Shown here: piece after piece, positions 8,264 to 14,787 of the stretch | Position numbering within the stretch: position 1 is the first letter of the stretch | How the letters are laid out: each line of letters starts with the position of its first letter | NCBI GenBank assembly: GCA_047635255.1 | Contig: JBLIIR010000023.1 | Span: 1 to 17,784 of the forward strand | Direction: 5' to 3' | Length of the DNA: 17,784 nt | Source: Porticoccus sp047635255 | GTDB lineage: Bacteria > Pseudomonadota > Gammaproteobacteria > Pseudomonadales > Porticoccaceae | Program-made: the position numbers and the translations under genes | The notes under the pieces: generated by a model | What the model saw: the letters and a program-made list of their open reading frames with translations, nothing else | Told to the model about the DNA's origin: nothing | The model's database searches: none

Positions 8264-8281
8264 GGCGGCACTTGCTATAGT
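8253..8281 (+). promoter_or_regulatory. Candidate promoter for rhlE
   Basis: TAGACT (8253-8258, four of six -35 bases) and TATAGT (8276-8281, five of six -10 bases) are 17 bp apart. TGC directly precedes the -10, giving an extended -10. Transcription would start near 8288, giving a leader of about 150 nt, so rhlE can probably be expressed separately from rhlB. Confidence 0.5.
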
Positions 8282-8291
8282 CGCGCATCTC

Positions 8292-8320
8292 GGTGTCCTT
8301 CGGTCGGCACCTTATTTTCT
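8292..8320 (+). promoter_or_regulatory. Leader hairpin with cUUCGg loop upstream of rhlE
   Basis: GGTGTC (8292-8297) pairs with GGCACC (8306-8311), including one G-U pair. The apex CTTCGG (8298-8303) can form the very stable cUUCGg tetraloop, leaving a 2-nt bulge. A T-rich TTATTTTCT follows at 8312-8320. The layout resembles a weak intrinsic terminator or attenuator near the start of the proposed rhlE leader. Confidence 0.45.
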
Positions 8321-8438
8321 AAGCAGTGATCTTGGCGGTTTTTTTTAAATATTTCCAGACACCTTATAAATGGTTTTCAGCGCAAGACCGATCTTTTGAT
8401 AATATCATAGATATGCTGATACCGGAGCCCCCTTTAAT

Positions 8439-9701
8439 ATGCTATTTACTGAACTCGGCCTATCGGCTGATATACTTCGTGCTGTCTCTGAACGCGGATA
8501 CAACGAACCAACACCCATCCAAATTAAAGCGATTCCTTTGGTGCTCCAAGGGCTTGATATATTGGCTGGCGCCCAAACAGGAACTGGCAAAACAGCTGGC
8601 TTCACATTACCTATGCTGCAGATATTAAGCGAAAATAGTACAAAAAAATCCTCCCGGCCTATTAGGGCGTTAGTGGTAACCCCTACCCGGGAGCTAGCTG
8701 CACAAGTTGCAGAGAGCGTTAAAACCTATAGTAAGTATTTATCAGTTCGCTCTACAGTAATTTTTGGGGGCGTTAAAATAAACCCCCAAATAGCTACATT
8801 GCGATCAGGTGTTGATATTCTTGTAGCTACACCGGGACGCCTTCTTGATCATGCGCATCAAAAAACATTAGATTTGTCTCAAGTAGAAATCCTAGTACTA
8901 GATGAAGCAGATCGGATGCTGGACATGGGATTTCTTCCCGATATTCGTAAATTACTAGCGCTGCTGCCCAAGAAACGCCAAAACCTTTTATTTTCGGCAA
9001 CCTTCTCTGACGATATTAAAAGACTTGCTGATGGCTTATTGAATTCACCGACATTAATAGAGGTAGCCCAAAGAAACACGGCATCTGAAAGAATTGAGCA
9101 AACGATTCATTTTGTGGATAAGGGTCGAAAACGCGAACTACTTTCGTTTCTAATTGGTTCTGAAAATTGGAGACAAGTATTGGTTTTTACTCGCACAAAG
9201 CATGGTGCGAACAGACTGACTAAGCAGTTAGAAGAAGATGGATTGACTGCTGCTGCTATTCATGGCAACAAAAGCCAGGGTGCCCGAACAAAAGCATTGG
9301 CTGATTTTAAGCAAGGCAAGATACGCGTACTAGTAGCGACAGATATTGCAGCCCGCGGCCTTGATATTGATCAGCTGCCGCATGTTGTAAATTTCGAGCT
9401 ACCCAATGTGTCGGAAGATTACGTTCATCGTATTGGCCGCACTGGTCGTGCAGGCAAAGAAGGTGAGGCTATATCATTAGTGTGCGTGGATGAACATAAA
9501 TTATTGCGCGACATAGAGCGTCTTCTAAAAATAAACTTGCCTAAAAAAGTTATTGATGGATTTTCTCCAGACCCTTCAATCAAGGCTGAACCTATAGAGA
9601 ATGGTAGACAGAACAGAGGGAGAGGAAAGCCAAGACACGCAGGTAATGCTCGAGGGCCAGATAAGAATGTTTGGGGGACTCGTGGCAACAAAAATAGGTG
9701 A
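8439..9701 (+). CDS. rhlE: DEAD-box ATP-dependent RNA helicase RhlE
   Basis: RhlE-type helicases act in RNA remodelling, ribosome maturation and RNA decay, and are often important in the cold. The 420-residue protein begins M-L-F-T-E-L-G-L-S, almost directly on the Q-motif (P-T-P-I-Q, Gln28). Then come Walker A A-Q-T-G-T-G-K-T (45-52), P-T-R-E (82-85), D-E-A-D (155-158), S-A-T (186-188), V-A-T-D-I-A-A-R-G-L-D-I (299-310) and H-R-I-G-R-T-G-R (330-337). The end, from about 375, is a basic Gly/Arg/Asn-rich tail typical of RhlE and likely to bind RNA. G-F-S-P-D-P at the core-tail junction is also RhlE-like. GGAG lies 11 nt before the ATG, a slightly long spacing. The gene ends 23 nt before a strong bidirectional terminator shared with the csp gene. 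Confidence 0.93.
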   Translation: MLFTELGLSADILRAVSERGYNEPTPIQIKAIPLVLQGLDILAGAQTGTGKTAGFTLPMLQILSENSTKKSSRPIRALVVTPTRELAAQVAESVKTYSKYLSVRSTVIFGGVKINPQIATLRSGVDILVATPGRLLDHAHQKTLDLSQVEILVLDEADRMLDMGFLPDIRKLLALLPKKRQNLLFSATFSDDIKRLADGLLNSPTLIEVAQRNTASERIEQTIHFVDKGRKRELLSFLIGSENWRQVLVFTRTKHGANRLTKQLEEDGLTAAAIHGNKSQGARTKALADFKQGKIRVLVATDIAARGLDIDQLPHVVNFELPNVSEDYVHRIGRTGRAGKEGEAISLVCVDEHKLLRDIERLLKINLPKKVIDGFSPDPSIKAEPIENGRQNRGRGKPRHAGNARGPDKNVWGTRGNKNR

Positions 9702-9724
9702 TCTCATTCGGGCGAGTATTAAAT

Positions 9725-9758
9725 AAAAAAAGGCGAGAATTTTATCTCGCCTTTTTTT
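9725..9758. terminator. Bidirectional intrinsic terminator between rhlE and the csp gene
   Basis: GGCGAGA (9732-9738) and TCTCGCC (9745-9751) form a perfect 7-bp stem with a 6-nt loop. It is flanked by seven A residues on the left (9725-9731) and seven T residues on the right (9752-9758), so it serves both strands. It lies directly between the convergent rhlE and csp genes. Confidence 0.9.
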
Positions 9759-9794
9759 ATTTTACTAAATATCGCTCAGATTTTCGCATCGATC

Positions 9795-10004
9795 TTAACT
9801 GATTACAGTAATATTCTCAGCTTGAGGTCCTTTTTGGCCTTCAGTAACTGTGAATTCAACTTTTTGGCCTTCAAGCAAAGTTTTAAACCCTTCAGCAGCA
9901 ATAGCGCTGAAATGGGCAAAAACATCGGGGCCAGACTCTTGCTCAATAAAACCAAAACCTTTTGCTTCATTAAACCATTTAACAGTACCGGTAGTAGTAG
10001 ACAT
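9795..10004 (-). CDS. CspA-family cold-shock protein
   Basis: This is a 69-residue single cold-shock domain, an OB fold that binds single-stranded RNA and DNA and melts RNA secondary structure. RNP1 is K-G-F-G-F-I (15-20) and RNP2 is V-F-A-H-F (28-32). The aromatic surface (Trp10, Phe11, Phe17, Phe19, Phe29, His31, Phe32) is complete, and the ending E-N-I-T-V-I is usual. AAGGAT lies about 7 nt before the ATG, a strong ribosome binding site. A strong promoter stands about 150 nt upstream, giving the long leader seen in cold-inducible csp genes. Which E. coli paralogue it matches, and whether it is cold-induced or constitutive, cannot be settled from the sequence. It is convergent with rhlE across a shared terminator. 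Confidence 0.96.
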   Translation of the reverse strand: MSTTTGTVKWFNEAKGFGFIEQESGPDVFAHFSAIAAEGFKTLLEGQKVEFTVTEGQKGPQAENITVIS

Positions 10005-10156
10005 AATCTTATCCTTTCAATAGTAATTTTTTAGCCTTACAAAAGAAGACAGTTTTTGCTGAAAATGTGTTGCTATTACTTATGAAGAACCGGACGAGCT
10101 ACTAAAAGGTGAGGCGTCGAGATGGCGTGCATAAATATAAAACGTACTTTCAAGCT
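10005..10156 (-). promoter_or_regulatory. Long 5' leader of the csp gene
   Basis: From the inferred start near 10156 to the start codon there are about 150 untranslated bases and no convincing small gene. Leaders of this size fold into temperature-sensitive structures in cspA-type mRNAs. I did not find a clear copy of the E. coli cold box, so thermosensing is inference from length and position. Confidence 0.45.
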
Positions 10157-10162
10157 GAATTG

Positions 10163-10190
10163 ATTATATACCAGTTTTTTCTACAGTCAA
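10163..10190 (-). promoter_or_regulatory. Strong sigma-70 promoter of the csp gene
   Basis: On the minus strand TTGACT (10190-10185) and a perfect TATAAT (10168-10163) are 16 bp apart. This is the best promoter match in the window and fits a highly expressed cold-shock gene. Confidence 0.75.
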
Positions 10191-10258
10191 AGGATTGACA
10201 TAGTTGCTACAAAATTTCTTTTAACTTAGATACCAAAGACTTGCGATAAAATTTTCTC

Positions 10259-10623
10259 TTAGCCCTCTGGGAAAATAACGAGAGTTATGCAGCCAGTTTT
10301 TGACTGGGGCACATGAGCTGAACCTACTGGGTGATGCAAAAAGGTGCCCGCCTTGTGATCGCTTCTGCCATCACTGAATACTCCTGAGATCACATATACC
10401 TGTTCGGGGCCTAGTTCATGGACGTCAAGGGCGCCATAAATAGCACCAGGTTCAAATTCATATACGTCTATACGTCTATACGTCTATACGTCTATACGTC
10501 TATACGTTTGTTGTTTTCTCCCTGCCAAAGATTTCGGACTGTAATTCCTGGAGCGCCCTCTACGGGCTCAATATCCTCCCAGTTACAAATAGCAACACCA
10601 TCAAAATTTATTTTATCAATCAT
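10259..10623 (-). pseudogene. Cupin-domain protein (ChrR-like), frame broken by an 8-bp tandem repeat
   Basis: Reading from the ATG at 10623 (GGAG 7 nt upstream) gives 43 codons of a cupin-type protein and then TAG at 10494-10492, inside an array of an 8-bp unit. After the array, the frame starting at 10462 runs 67 codons to TAA at 10259. It carries both cupin motifs: G-x4-H-x4-E-x6-G (G53, H58, E63, G70 in the repaired protein) and G-x5-P-x-G-x2-H (G82, P88, G90, H93). Removing four repeat units (32 bp) joins the halves as R-I-D-V-Y-E-F and yields 110 residues with no other defect. Small cupins of this type bind a metal through His/Glu; the substrate is unknown. It follows the lipocalin-like gene by 91 nt. 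Confidence 0.85.
10461..10507. repeat. 8-bp tandem repeat array (TATACGTC) x5 plus 7-base partial copy
   Basis: Five exact consecutive copies of TATACGTC occupy 10461-10500, followed by TATACGT. Read as CGTATAGA on the minus strand, the array lies inside the cupin gene. Eight is not a multiple of three, and the unit places a TAG in every minus-strand frame, so any expansion past one unit ends translation. The plus strand of the unit has no stop in any frame. Confidence 0.97.
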
Positions 10624-10644
10624 GAGCAATCTCCAATTTTCTTA

Positions 10645-10653
10645 TTTATATCA
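10645..10653 (-). promoter_or_regulatory. Candidate extended -10 for the cupin gene
   Basis: On the minus strand TGA-TATAAA forms an extended -10 with only a weak -35 (ATTTCA at 17 bp). Transcription would start near 10638, just before the GGAG ribosome binding site. Low-certainty consensus call. Confidence 0.25.
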
Positions 10654-10714
10654 TGTCAATAACATTATGAAATAGGATTTTTCATGGTTTTAAGTCAAGA
10701 TTTAGTCAGTATAT

Positions 10715-11203
10715 CTAAGCTCGAACGAATACCACTTTGAATATGCATGGTTTTCCGTCAATAGGATCAATCATTACAGGTGTTGTGTAGGTCAGTCGAT
10801 TTTTTTTAAGGGATATGAGGCGTGTCTGCACTGTATTTGTCCAAATATCATTCCAGCTTGCATCTAACTTATGTAAAATTCGATCTTCTTGGATTGTATA
10901 GGTGCCCGCATAAGCAAGCATGGAGTCAAAAAGCTTGATTTTTTCTTCCCCTGAAGGAGGACTTTGAGATGGGCTAGGTCTATCACCATGTAGGGCGAGG
11001 ACTAAAACACGACCATCTTGATCGTAATTTAAGTAACCTGTGGGATTGGAGCCAAATACATCAGATTCACCATTGGAATCTGGTGACGTTTTCTTCCATC
11101 CAGTTAGTCGCCAAGTTCCTATTAGACTGTTTCTTATTGCAGCTATCTCAGCTTCTTTTTTATCCATATTATTCCGCATTTGGGATGGGCTAGATTCCGC
11201 CAT
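10715..11203 (-). CDS. Lipocalin-like domain protein
   Basis: This soluble protein of up to 162 residues starts its conserved part with L-I-G-T-W-R-L (27-33), followed by G-Y-L-N-Y-D-Q-D-G-R (56-65) and a run of beta-strand-like segments. The pattern fits the Lipocalin-like (Lipocalin_5 type) family, whose members are small beta-barrels of mostly unknown ligand. No signal peptide is visible. The ATG at 11203 overlaps the end of the PA4642-family gene by 14 nt, suggesting coupling. An ATG at 11167 with CGGA 6 nt upstream would give a better-placed 150-residue protein, and I cannot decide between them. No catalytic residues can be assigned. Confidence 0.75.
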   Translation of the reverse strand: MAESSPSQMRNNMDKKEAEIAAIRNSLIGTWRLTGWKKTSPDSNGESDVFGSNPTGYLNYDQDGRVLVLALHGDRPSPSQSPPSGEEKIKLFDSMLAYAGTYTIQEDRILHKLDASWNDIWTNTVQTRLISLKKNRLTYTTPVMIDPIDGKPCIFKVVFVRA

Positions 11204-11486
11204 ATTTTTTCAATACAACAGCGTACACTTTCCCGTGATCATGCTCTTGGATTATGCTCAGCAGAGTCTTACCTTCATGGTTTTTTGCATTTATATTGTG
11301 ACCGCTATCAAGAAAAAAATTCACAAAGGTATCAAAATTTTTTATATTCATGCCCCGGTAGGCTTTTTCTAGTAGATGGAAGTTTGGGTTTACATTTTGA
11401 GGGGCCTTAAAATGTAAAAATGTTTTTATTCTTTCGTCATCAAATACTTCACCGAGAACTTTTTGCTTGTCTTTTACGAATGCCAT
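11190..11486 (-). CDS. PA4642-family small protein (ankyrin-like)
   Basis: This 98-residue protein looks like the PA4642 family of pseudomonads, which has no assigned function. The conserved-looking pattern is K-D-K-Q-K-V-L-G-E near the N-terminus, D-D-E-R-I-K-T-F-L (16-24), H-L-L-E-K-A-Y-R-G-M (37-46), F-x-x-F-V-x-x-F-L-x-x-G (51-62) and N-A-K-N-x-E-G-K-T-L-L-x-I-I (66-79). The last block resembles one and a half ankyrin repeats, so a protein-binding role is possible. It has no signal peptide and only a weak ribosome binding site. It lies 49 nt after gatB and overlaps the next gene by 14 nt, so it probably belongs to the same transcript as gatCAB. The family name is from memory of related sequences. 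Confidence 0.75.
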   Translation of the reverse strand: MAFVKDKQKVLGEVFDDERIKTFLHFKAPQNVNPNFHLLEKAYRGMNIKNFDTFVNFFLDSGHNINAKNHEGKTLLSIIQEHDHGKVYAVVLKKYGGI

Positions 11487-11535
11487 GAGCTTTTACTACT
11501 ATTTTTAAGTCTATGTTTAAGGCAGGTGTTTTATA

Positions 11536-12984
11536 TCAAGATAGCCCGTTAAGTTTTTGTAATAAAATATCGTTCACTTGTTTTGGATTAGCCTGGCCTT
11601 GCGAAGCTTTCATGATTTGCCCGACAAAATACCCTAACATTTTTGATCGTTTTGTTTCCTCGGCTTTGCAAAATTCAGATACCTGGATGGGATTTTTTGC
11701 TAACACCTCATTTACTAGTATTTCAATCGCCTCATCATCTGAAACCTGTTTTAAGTCATGAGCTTTGATAATAGTATCTGCATCGCCATCACCACTCCAC
11801 ATAGCATCAAATACTTGCTTGGCCATTTTTCCTGAAATGGTGCCATCATGGATGCGGAAAATCATCCCAGCGAGCTGTTCGGCTTTTACCGGAGAAAGAT
11901 TGATGGGTAGATTGGCGCCATTAAGGCGCGCTGAAAGCCCACCTAATATCCAATTTATAGTCAGTTTAATATCGCCACTAGTTTTGACGGCTGTTTCAAA
12001 ATACTGCCCTATCGCGCGATCACTGCTCAATATGCTCGCGTCATAGGTCGATAATTCGTATTGCTGCATAAAACGGCGATATCGAGCATCTGGTAGCTCA
12101 GGTAGAGATTTACGAATTTTTTCAATGTAGTCATCTTCTATGACTACAGGAAGTAGATCAGGGCAAGGAAAATAGCGATAATCATTAGCCTCTTCTTTGC
12201 TGCGAAGAGATCGAGACTCTTTGGTATCTCCATTGTATAGTCTGGTTTCTTGGATTATTTTTTCACCATCTTCTATAAGGTAAATCTGCCGCTCAACTTC
12301 CATGCTTATGGCATCCTCCATAAATTTGAAAGAATTCAAGTTTTTGGTTTCTGTTCTGGTGCCTAAATCTTCCCCGGGTCTTCTAATTGAGATATTAACG
12401 TCAAAACGCATTGAGCCTTGCGACATCTCTCCATCACAAATACCTAGGGATGTGACAATACTGTGAAGTTTTTTAGCGAATGCTACCGCCTCTTCTGCAT
12501 TACTGATATCTGGCTCTGAGACAATTTCTATTAACGGAGTGCCTGCGCGATTCAGGTCCACTCCCGTCATACCCTCAAAGTCTTCATGGAGCGACTTACC
12601 AGCATCTTCTTCTAAATGGGCGTGATGTATTCGGATCGTTTTCTTGACGCCACTGGATAACTCAATTTCTATTTTTCCTGAGCCTACTATTGGTTTTTCC
12701 AACTGAGTCGTCTGATAGCCTTTAGGAAGGTCTGGATAAAAATAGTTCTTGCGCTCAAATACCGAAGTTTTTGTAATTTTGGCGCCAATGGCCAAACCAA
12801 ACATGATTGCATAGCGGAATGCTTCTTCATTGGGTGCGGGTAATGTTCCTGGCATTGCTAAATCTAGAGCAGATGCTTGAATATTTGGTTCTGCACCAAA
12901 AGTAGTACTTGATCCAGAAAAAATTTTGGATTTGGTAGCAAGTTGAGCATGAACTTCTAGCCCTATAACAGTCTCCCATTCCAT
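11536..12984 (-). CDS. gatB: Aspartyl/glutamyl-tRNA amidotransferase subunit B
   Basis: GatB binds the mischarged tRNA and holds the kinase site that activates Glu-tRNA(Gln) or Asp-tRNA(Asn) before amidation by ammonia from GatA. The 482-residue protein starts M-E-W-E-T-V-I-G-L-E-V-H-A-Q-L, the family signature with Glu10 and His12 near the metal site. It continues with D-L-A-M-P-G-T-L-P, R-K-N-Y-F-Y-P-D-L-P-K-G-Y-Q (78-91), D-x-N-R-A-G-T-P-L-I-E-I-V-(S/T)-E-P and R-x-D-V-N-I-S. The C-terminal third is the helical YqeY-like tail that contacts tRNA. Its ATG overlaps the gatA stop codon by one base (TAATG), which implies translational coupling. Length is normal and no lesion is seen. Confidence 0.97.
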   Translation of the reverse strand: MEWETVIGLEVHAQLATKSKIFSGSSTTFGAEPNIQASALDLAMPGTLPAPNEEAFRYAIMFGLAIGAKITKTSVFERKNYFYPDLPKGYQTTQLEKPIVGSGKIEIELSSGVKKTIRIHHAHLEEDAGKSLHEDFEGMTGVDLNRAGTPLIEIVSEPDISNAEEAVAFAKKLHSIVTSLGICDGEMSQGSMRFDVNISIRRPGEDLGTRTETKNLNSFKFMEDAISMEVERQIYLIEDGEKIIQETRLYNGDTKESRSLRSKEEANDYRYFPCPDLLPVVIEDDYIEKIRKSLPELPDARYRRFMQQYELSTYDASILSSDRAIGQYFETAVKTSGDIKLTINWILGGLSARLNGANLPINLSPVKAEQLAGMIFRIHDGTISGKMAKQVFDAMWSGDGDADTIIKAHDLKQVSDDEAIEILVNEVLAKNPIQVSEFCKAEETKRSKMLGYFVGQIMKASQGQANPKQVNDILLQKLNGLS

Positions 12985-14507
12985 TATTTGACACCTTTCT
13001 CATTTGCACTAGAAAGCTTTATGCCCCCTGGGATTTGTTGATGCCAGCCAGTGACACATTGAAATTGATGAGCCACATTTAGCATGCGCGCCTCTTCAAA
13101 ATAGTTGCCTATAATCTGAAGACCGACAGGCTTATTATCTACAAAACCACAAGGAACAGACATGCCTGGAAGCCCTGCTAAATTAGTTGCAATGGTAAAA
13201 ATATCCTCTAGATACATAGCTATTGGATCATTGTTTTTTGAGCCAAACTCAAAGGCCGGAGTGGGCGAAGTTGGACCCATAATGACATCAACACTTTCAA
13301 ATGCAGATAAAAAATCTTGTTTAATAAGGCGCCTAACTTGTTGTGCTTTTCGGTAGTATGCGTCGTAGTAACCAGCAGAAAGACAGTAGGTCCCAATTAA
13401 AATTCGACGTTTGACTTCATCACCAAACCCTTCAGCACGGCTACGCATATACATATCACGAAGGTCGGTGGGATTTTCACACCTATGTCCATAGCGCACT
13501 CCGTCAAATCGTGAGAGGTTAGTTGATGCTTCTGCTGGTGCAATTACATAATAGGCAGGAACCGCAAGGTTGGTGTGCGGAAGACTGATGTTGACCAGCG
13601 ATGCACCCTGCTTTTCTAGCTGACTTAGTGCTTCCAGCACAGCTTTTTCAGTCTCAGGATTTAGTCCTTTTTGGAAGTATTCTTTTGGAACTCCTATTTT
13701 TAAGCCCTCTAATGTGTGTGCAAGATCTAGAGTATAGTCTGGGATAGATTTGTTTATCGACGTTGAATCTTTAGGGTCAAATCCAGCCATTATATTAAGC
13801 ATTAATGCGCAGTCCTCGGCTGTTCGTGCCATGGGTCCAGCCTGATCTAGACTTGAGGCAAAGGCAATCATGCCCCAGCGAGACACTCGTCCATATGTCG
13901 GCTTTAAGCCAGTAATTCCACAAAGAGCAGCAGGCTGCCGAATTGATCCGCCGGTATCAGTTCCAGTTGCTCCTGGTGCAAGGTGGCTCGCAATAGCGGC
14001 CGCCGAACCCCCAGATGAACCTCCAGGAACCGTGTTGGTATTCCAGGGATTTTTTACAGATCCATAAAAGCTAGTTTCATTGGATGAGCCCATTGCAAAT
14101 TCATCCATATTGGTTTTTCCTAAAACTACAGCTCCAGAGTGATAGAATTTTTCTACTACTGTTGCATTGTAAGGGGGGATGAAGTTGTCTAGCATTTTCG
14201 AACCACAGCTGGTGCGTATGCCTTTAGTGCAAAAAATGTCTTTATGTGCAATAGGGACACCGCAAAACAGGGGAAATTTTCCTGAGGCGCGTTGCCTATC
14301 TGAGACTTCTGCTTGTGCTAGCGCTAATTCTTCGTTGACGGTTATATAGCAGTTATATATGCCGTCGAGTTGTTGTATGCGGTCCAAGTAATACTGGGTA
14401 ATTTCTACGCTAGAAAACTCGCGTGAATTTAAACCAGAAATGATACCAGCAATAGTTTTTATATGAATGGTGTGATCATTTGTCAACTGCGTTAGTTCCT
14501 TAATCAA
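12984..14507 (-). CDS. gatA: Aspartyl/glutamyl-tRNA amidotransferase subunit A
   Basis: GatA is the glutaminase of the GatCAB complex: it releases ammonia from glutamine and passes it to GatB. The 507-residue amidase-signature protein has the full Ser-cisSer-Lys set: Lys89 (P-I-A-H-K-D), Ser164 (P-G-G-S-S-G-G-S) and Ser188 (G-T-D-T-G-G-S-I-R-Q-P-A). The longest start is a TTG at 14507, overlapping the gatC stop by 8 nt. A second TTG seven codons later (14486) has AAGGA upstream at a somewhat long spacing, and the family usually begins close to K-T-I-A (17-20). The true start is therefore uncertain by several codons. No ATG is available nearby. Confidence 0.96.
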   Translation of the reverse strand: MIKELTQLTNDHTIHIKTIAGIISGLNSREFSSVEITQYYLDRIQQLDGIYNCYITVNEELALAQAEVSDRQRASGKFPLFCGVPIAHKDIFCTKGIRTSCGSKMLDNFIPPYNATVVEKFYHSGAVVLGKTNMDEFAMGSSNETSFYGSVKNPWNTNTVPGGSSGGSAAAIASHLAPGATGTDTGGSIRQPAALCGITGLKPTYGRVSRWGMIAFASSLDQAGPMARTAEDCALMLNIMAGFDPKDSTSINKSIPDYTLDLAHTLEGLKIGVPKEYFQKGLNPETEKAVLEALSQLEKQGASLVNISLPHTNLAVPAYYVIAPAEASTNLSRFDGVRYGHRCENPTDLRDMYMRSRAEGFGDEVKRRILIGTYCLSAGYYDAYYRKAQQVRRLIKQDFLSAFESVDVIMGPTSPTPAFEFGSKNNDPIAMYLEDIFTIATNLAGLPGMSVPCGFVDNKPVGLQIIGNYFEEARMLNVAHQFQCVTGWHQQIPGGIKLSSANEKGVK

Positions 14508-14787
14508 TCACTTTAGGGACAAGATATAGCCCGTTTTTTGCACATGGCGCAATAACCTGAAAGGCTTCTCGCTGGTTGATCTCGGTTACGTTGTCAGCAC
14601 GTAATCGCTGAATTGCATCTGTTGGATGAGCCATAGGATCAACATTTTTAGTGTCTATAGCCTTTAGCTGATCAACTAGGGAGAGCACATCTGCAATACT
14701 TTGTGTAGTTTCGGCAATGGTCGCATCATTGAGCTGGATGCGCGCCAATTCGGCGAGTTTTTCAATATCTGTATAATTAATAGCCAT
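14500..14787 (-). CDS. gatC: Aspartyl/glutamyl-tRNA amidotransferase subunit C
   Basis: GatC is the small subunit that wraps around GatA and GatB and stabilises the complex. The 95-residue length and pattern fit: I-E-K-L-A-E-L-A-R-I-Q-L (8-19), V-D-Q-L-K-A-I-D-T-K-N-V-D-P-M-A-H-P (37-54) and R-A-D-x-V-T-E. It is the first gene of a minus-strand operon gatC-gatA-gatB with overlapping ends. GatCAB presence implies that at least one of Gln-tRNA or Asn-tRNA is made by the indirect route; the window cannot show which. No good ribosome binding site precedes the ATG; instead a perfect small hairpin lies about 11 nt upstream. Confidence 0.94.
   Translation of the reverse strand: MAINYTDIEKLAELARIQLNDATIAETTQSIADVLSLVDQLKAIDTKNVDPMAHPTDAIQRLRADNVTEINQREAFQVIAPCAKNGLYLVPKVID

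Noticed and set aside
8326..8628. Plus-strand open frame covering the rhlE leader and early coding region
   Set aside because: It overlaps rhlE out of frame, has no family features, and the rhlE frame carries all helicase motifs.
10195..10224. Plus-strand TTGACA at 10195-10200 as a promoter
   Set aside because: No acceptable -10 lies 16-18 bp downstream and no plus-strand gene follows.
10418..10675. Plus-strand open frame of 85 codons spanning the 8-bp repeat
   Set aside because: It is antisense to the cupin gene, has no ribosome binding site and no recognisable family, and exists because the repeat has no stops on that strand.
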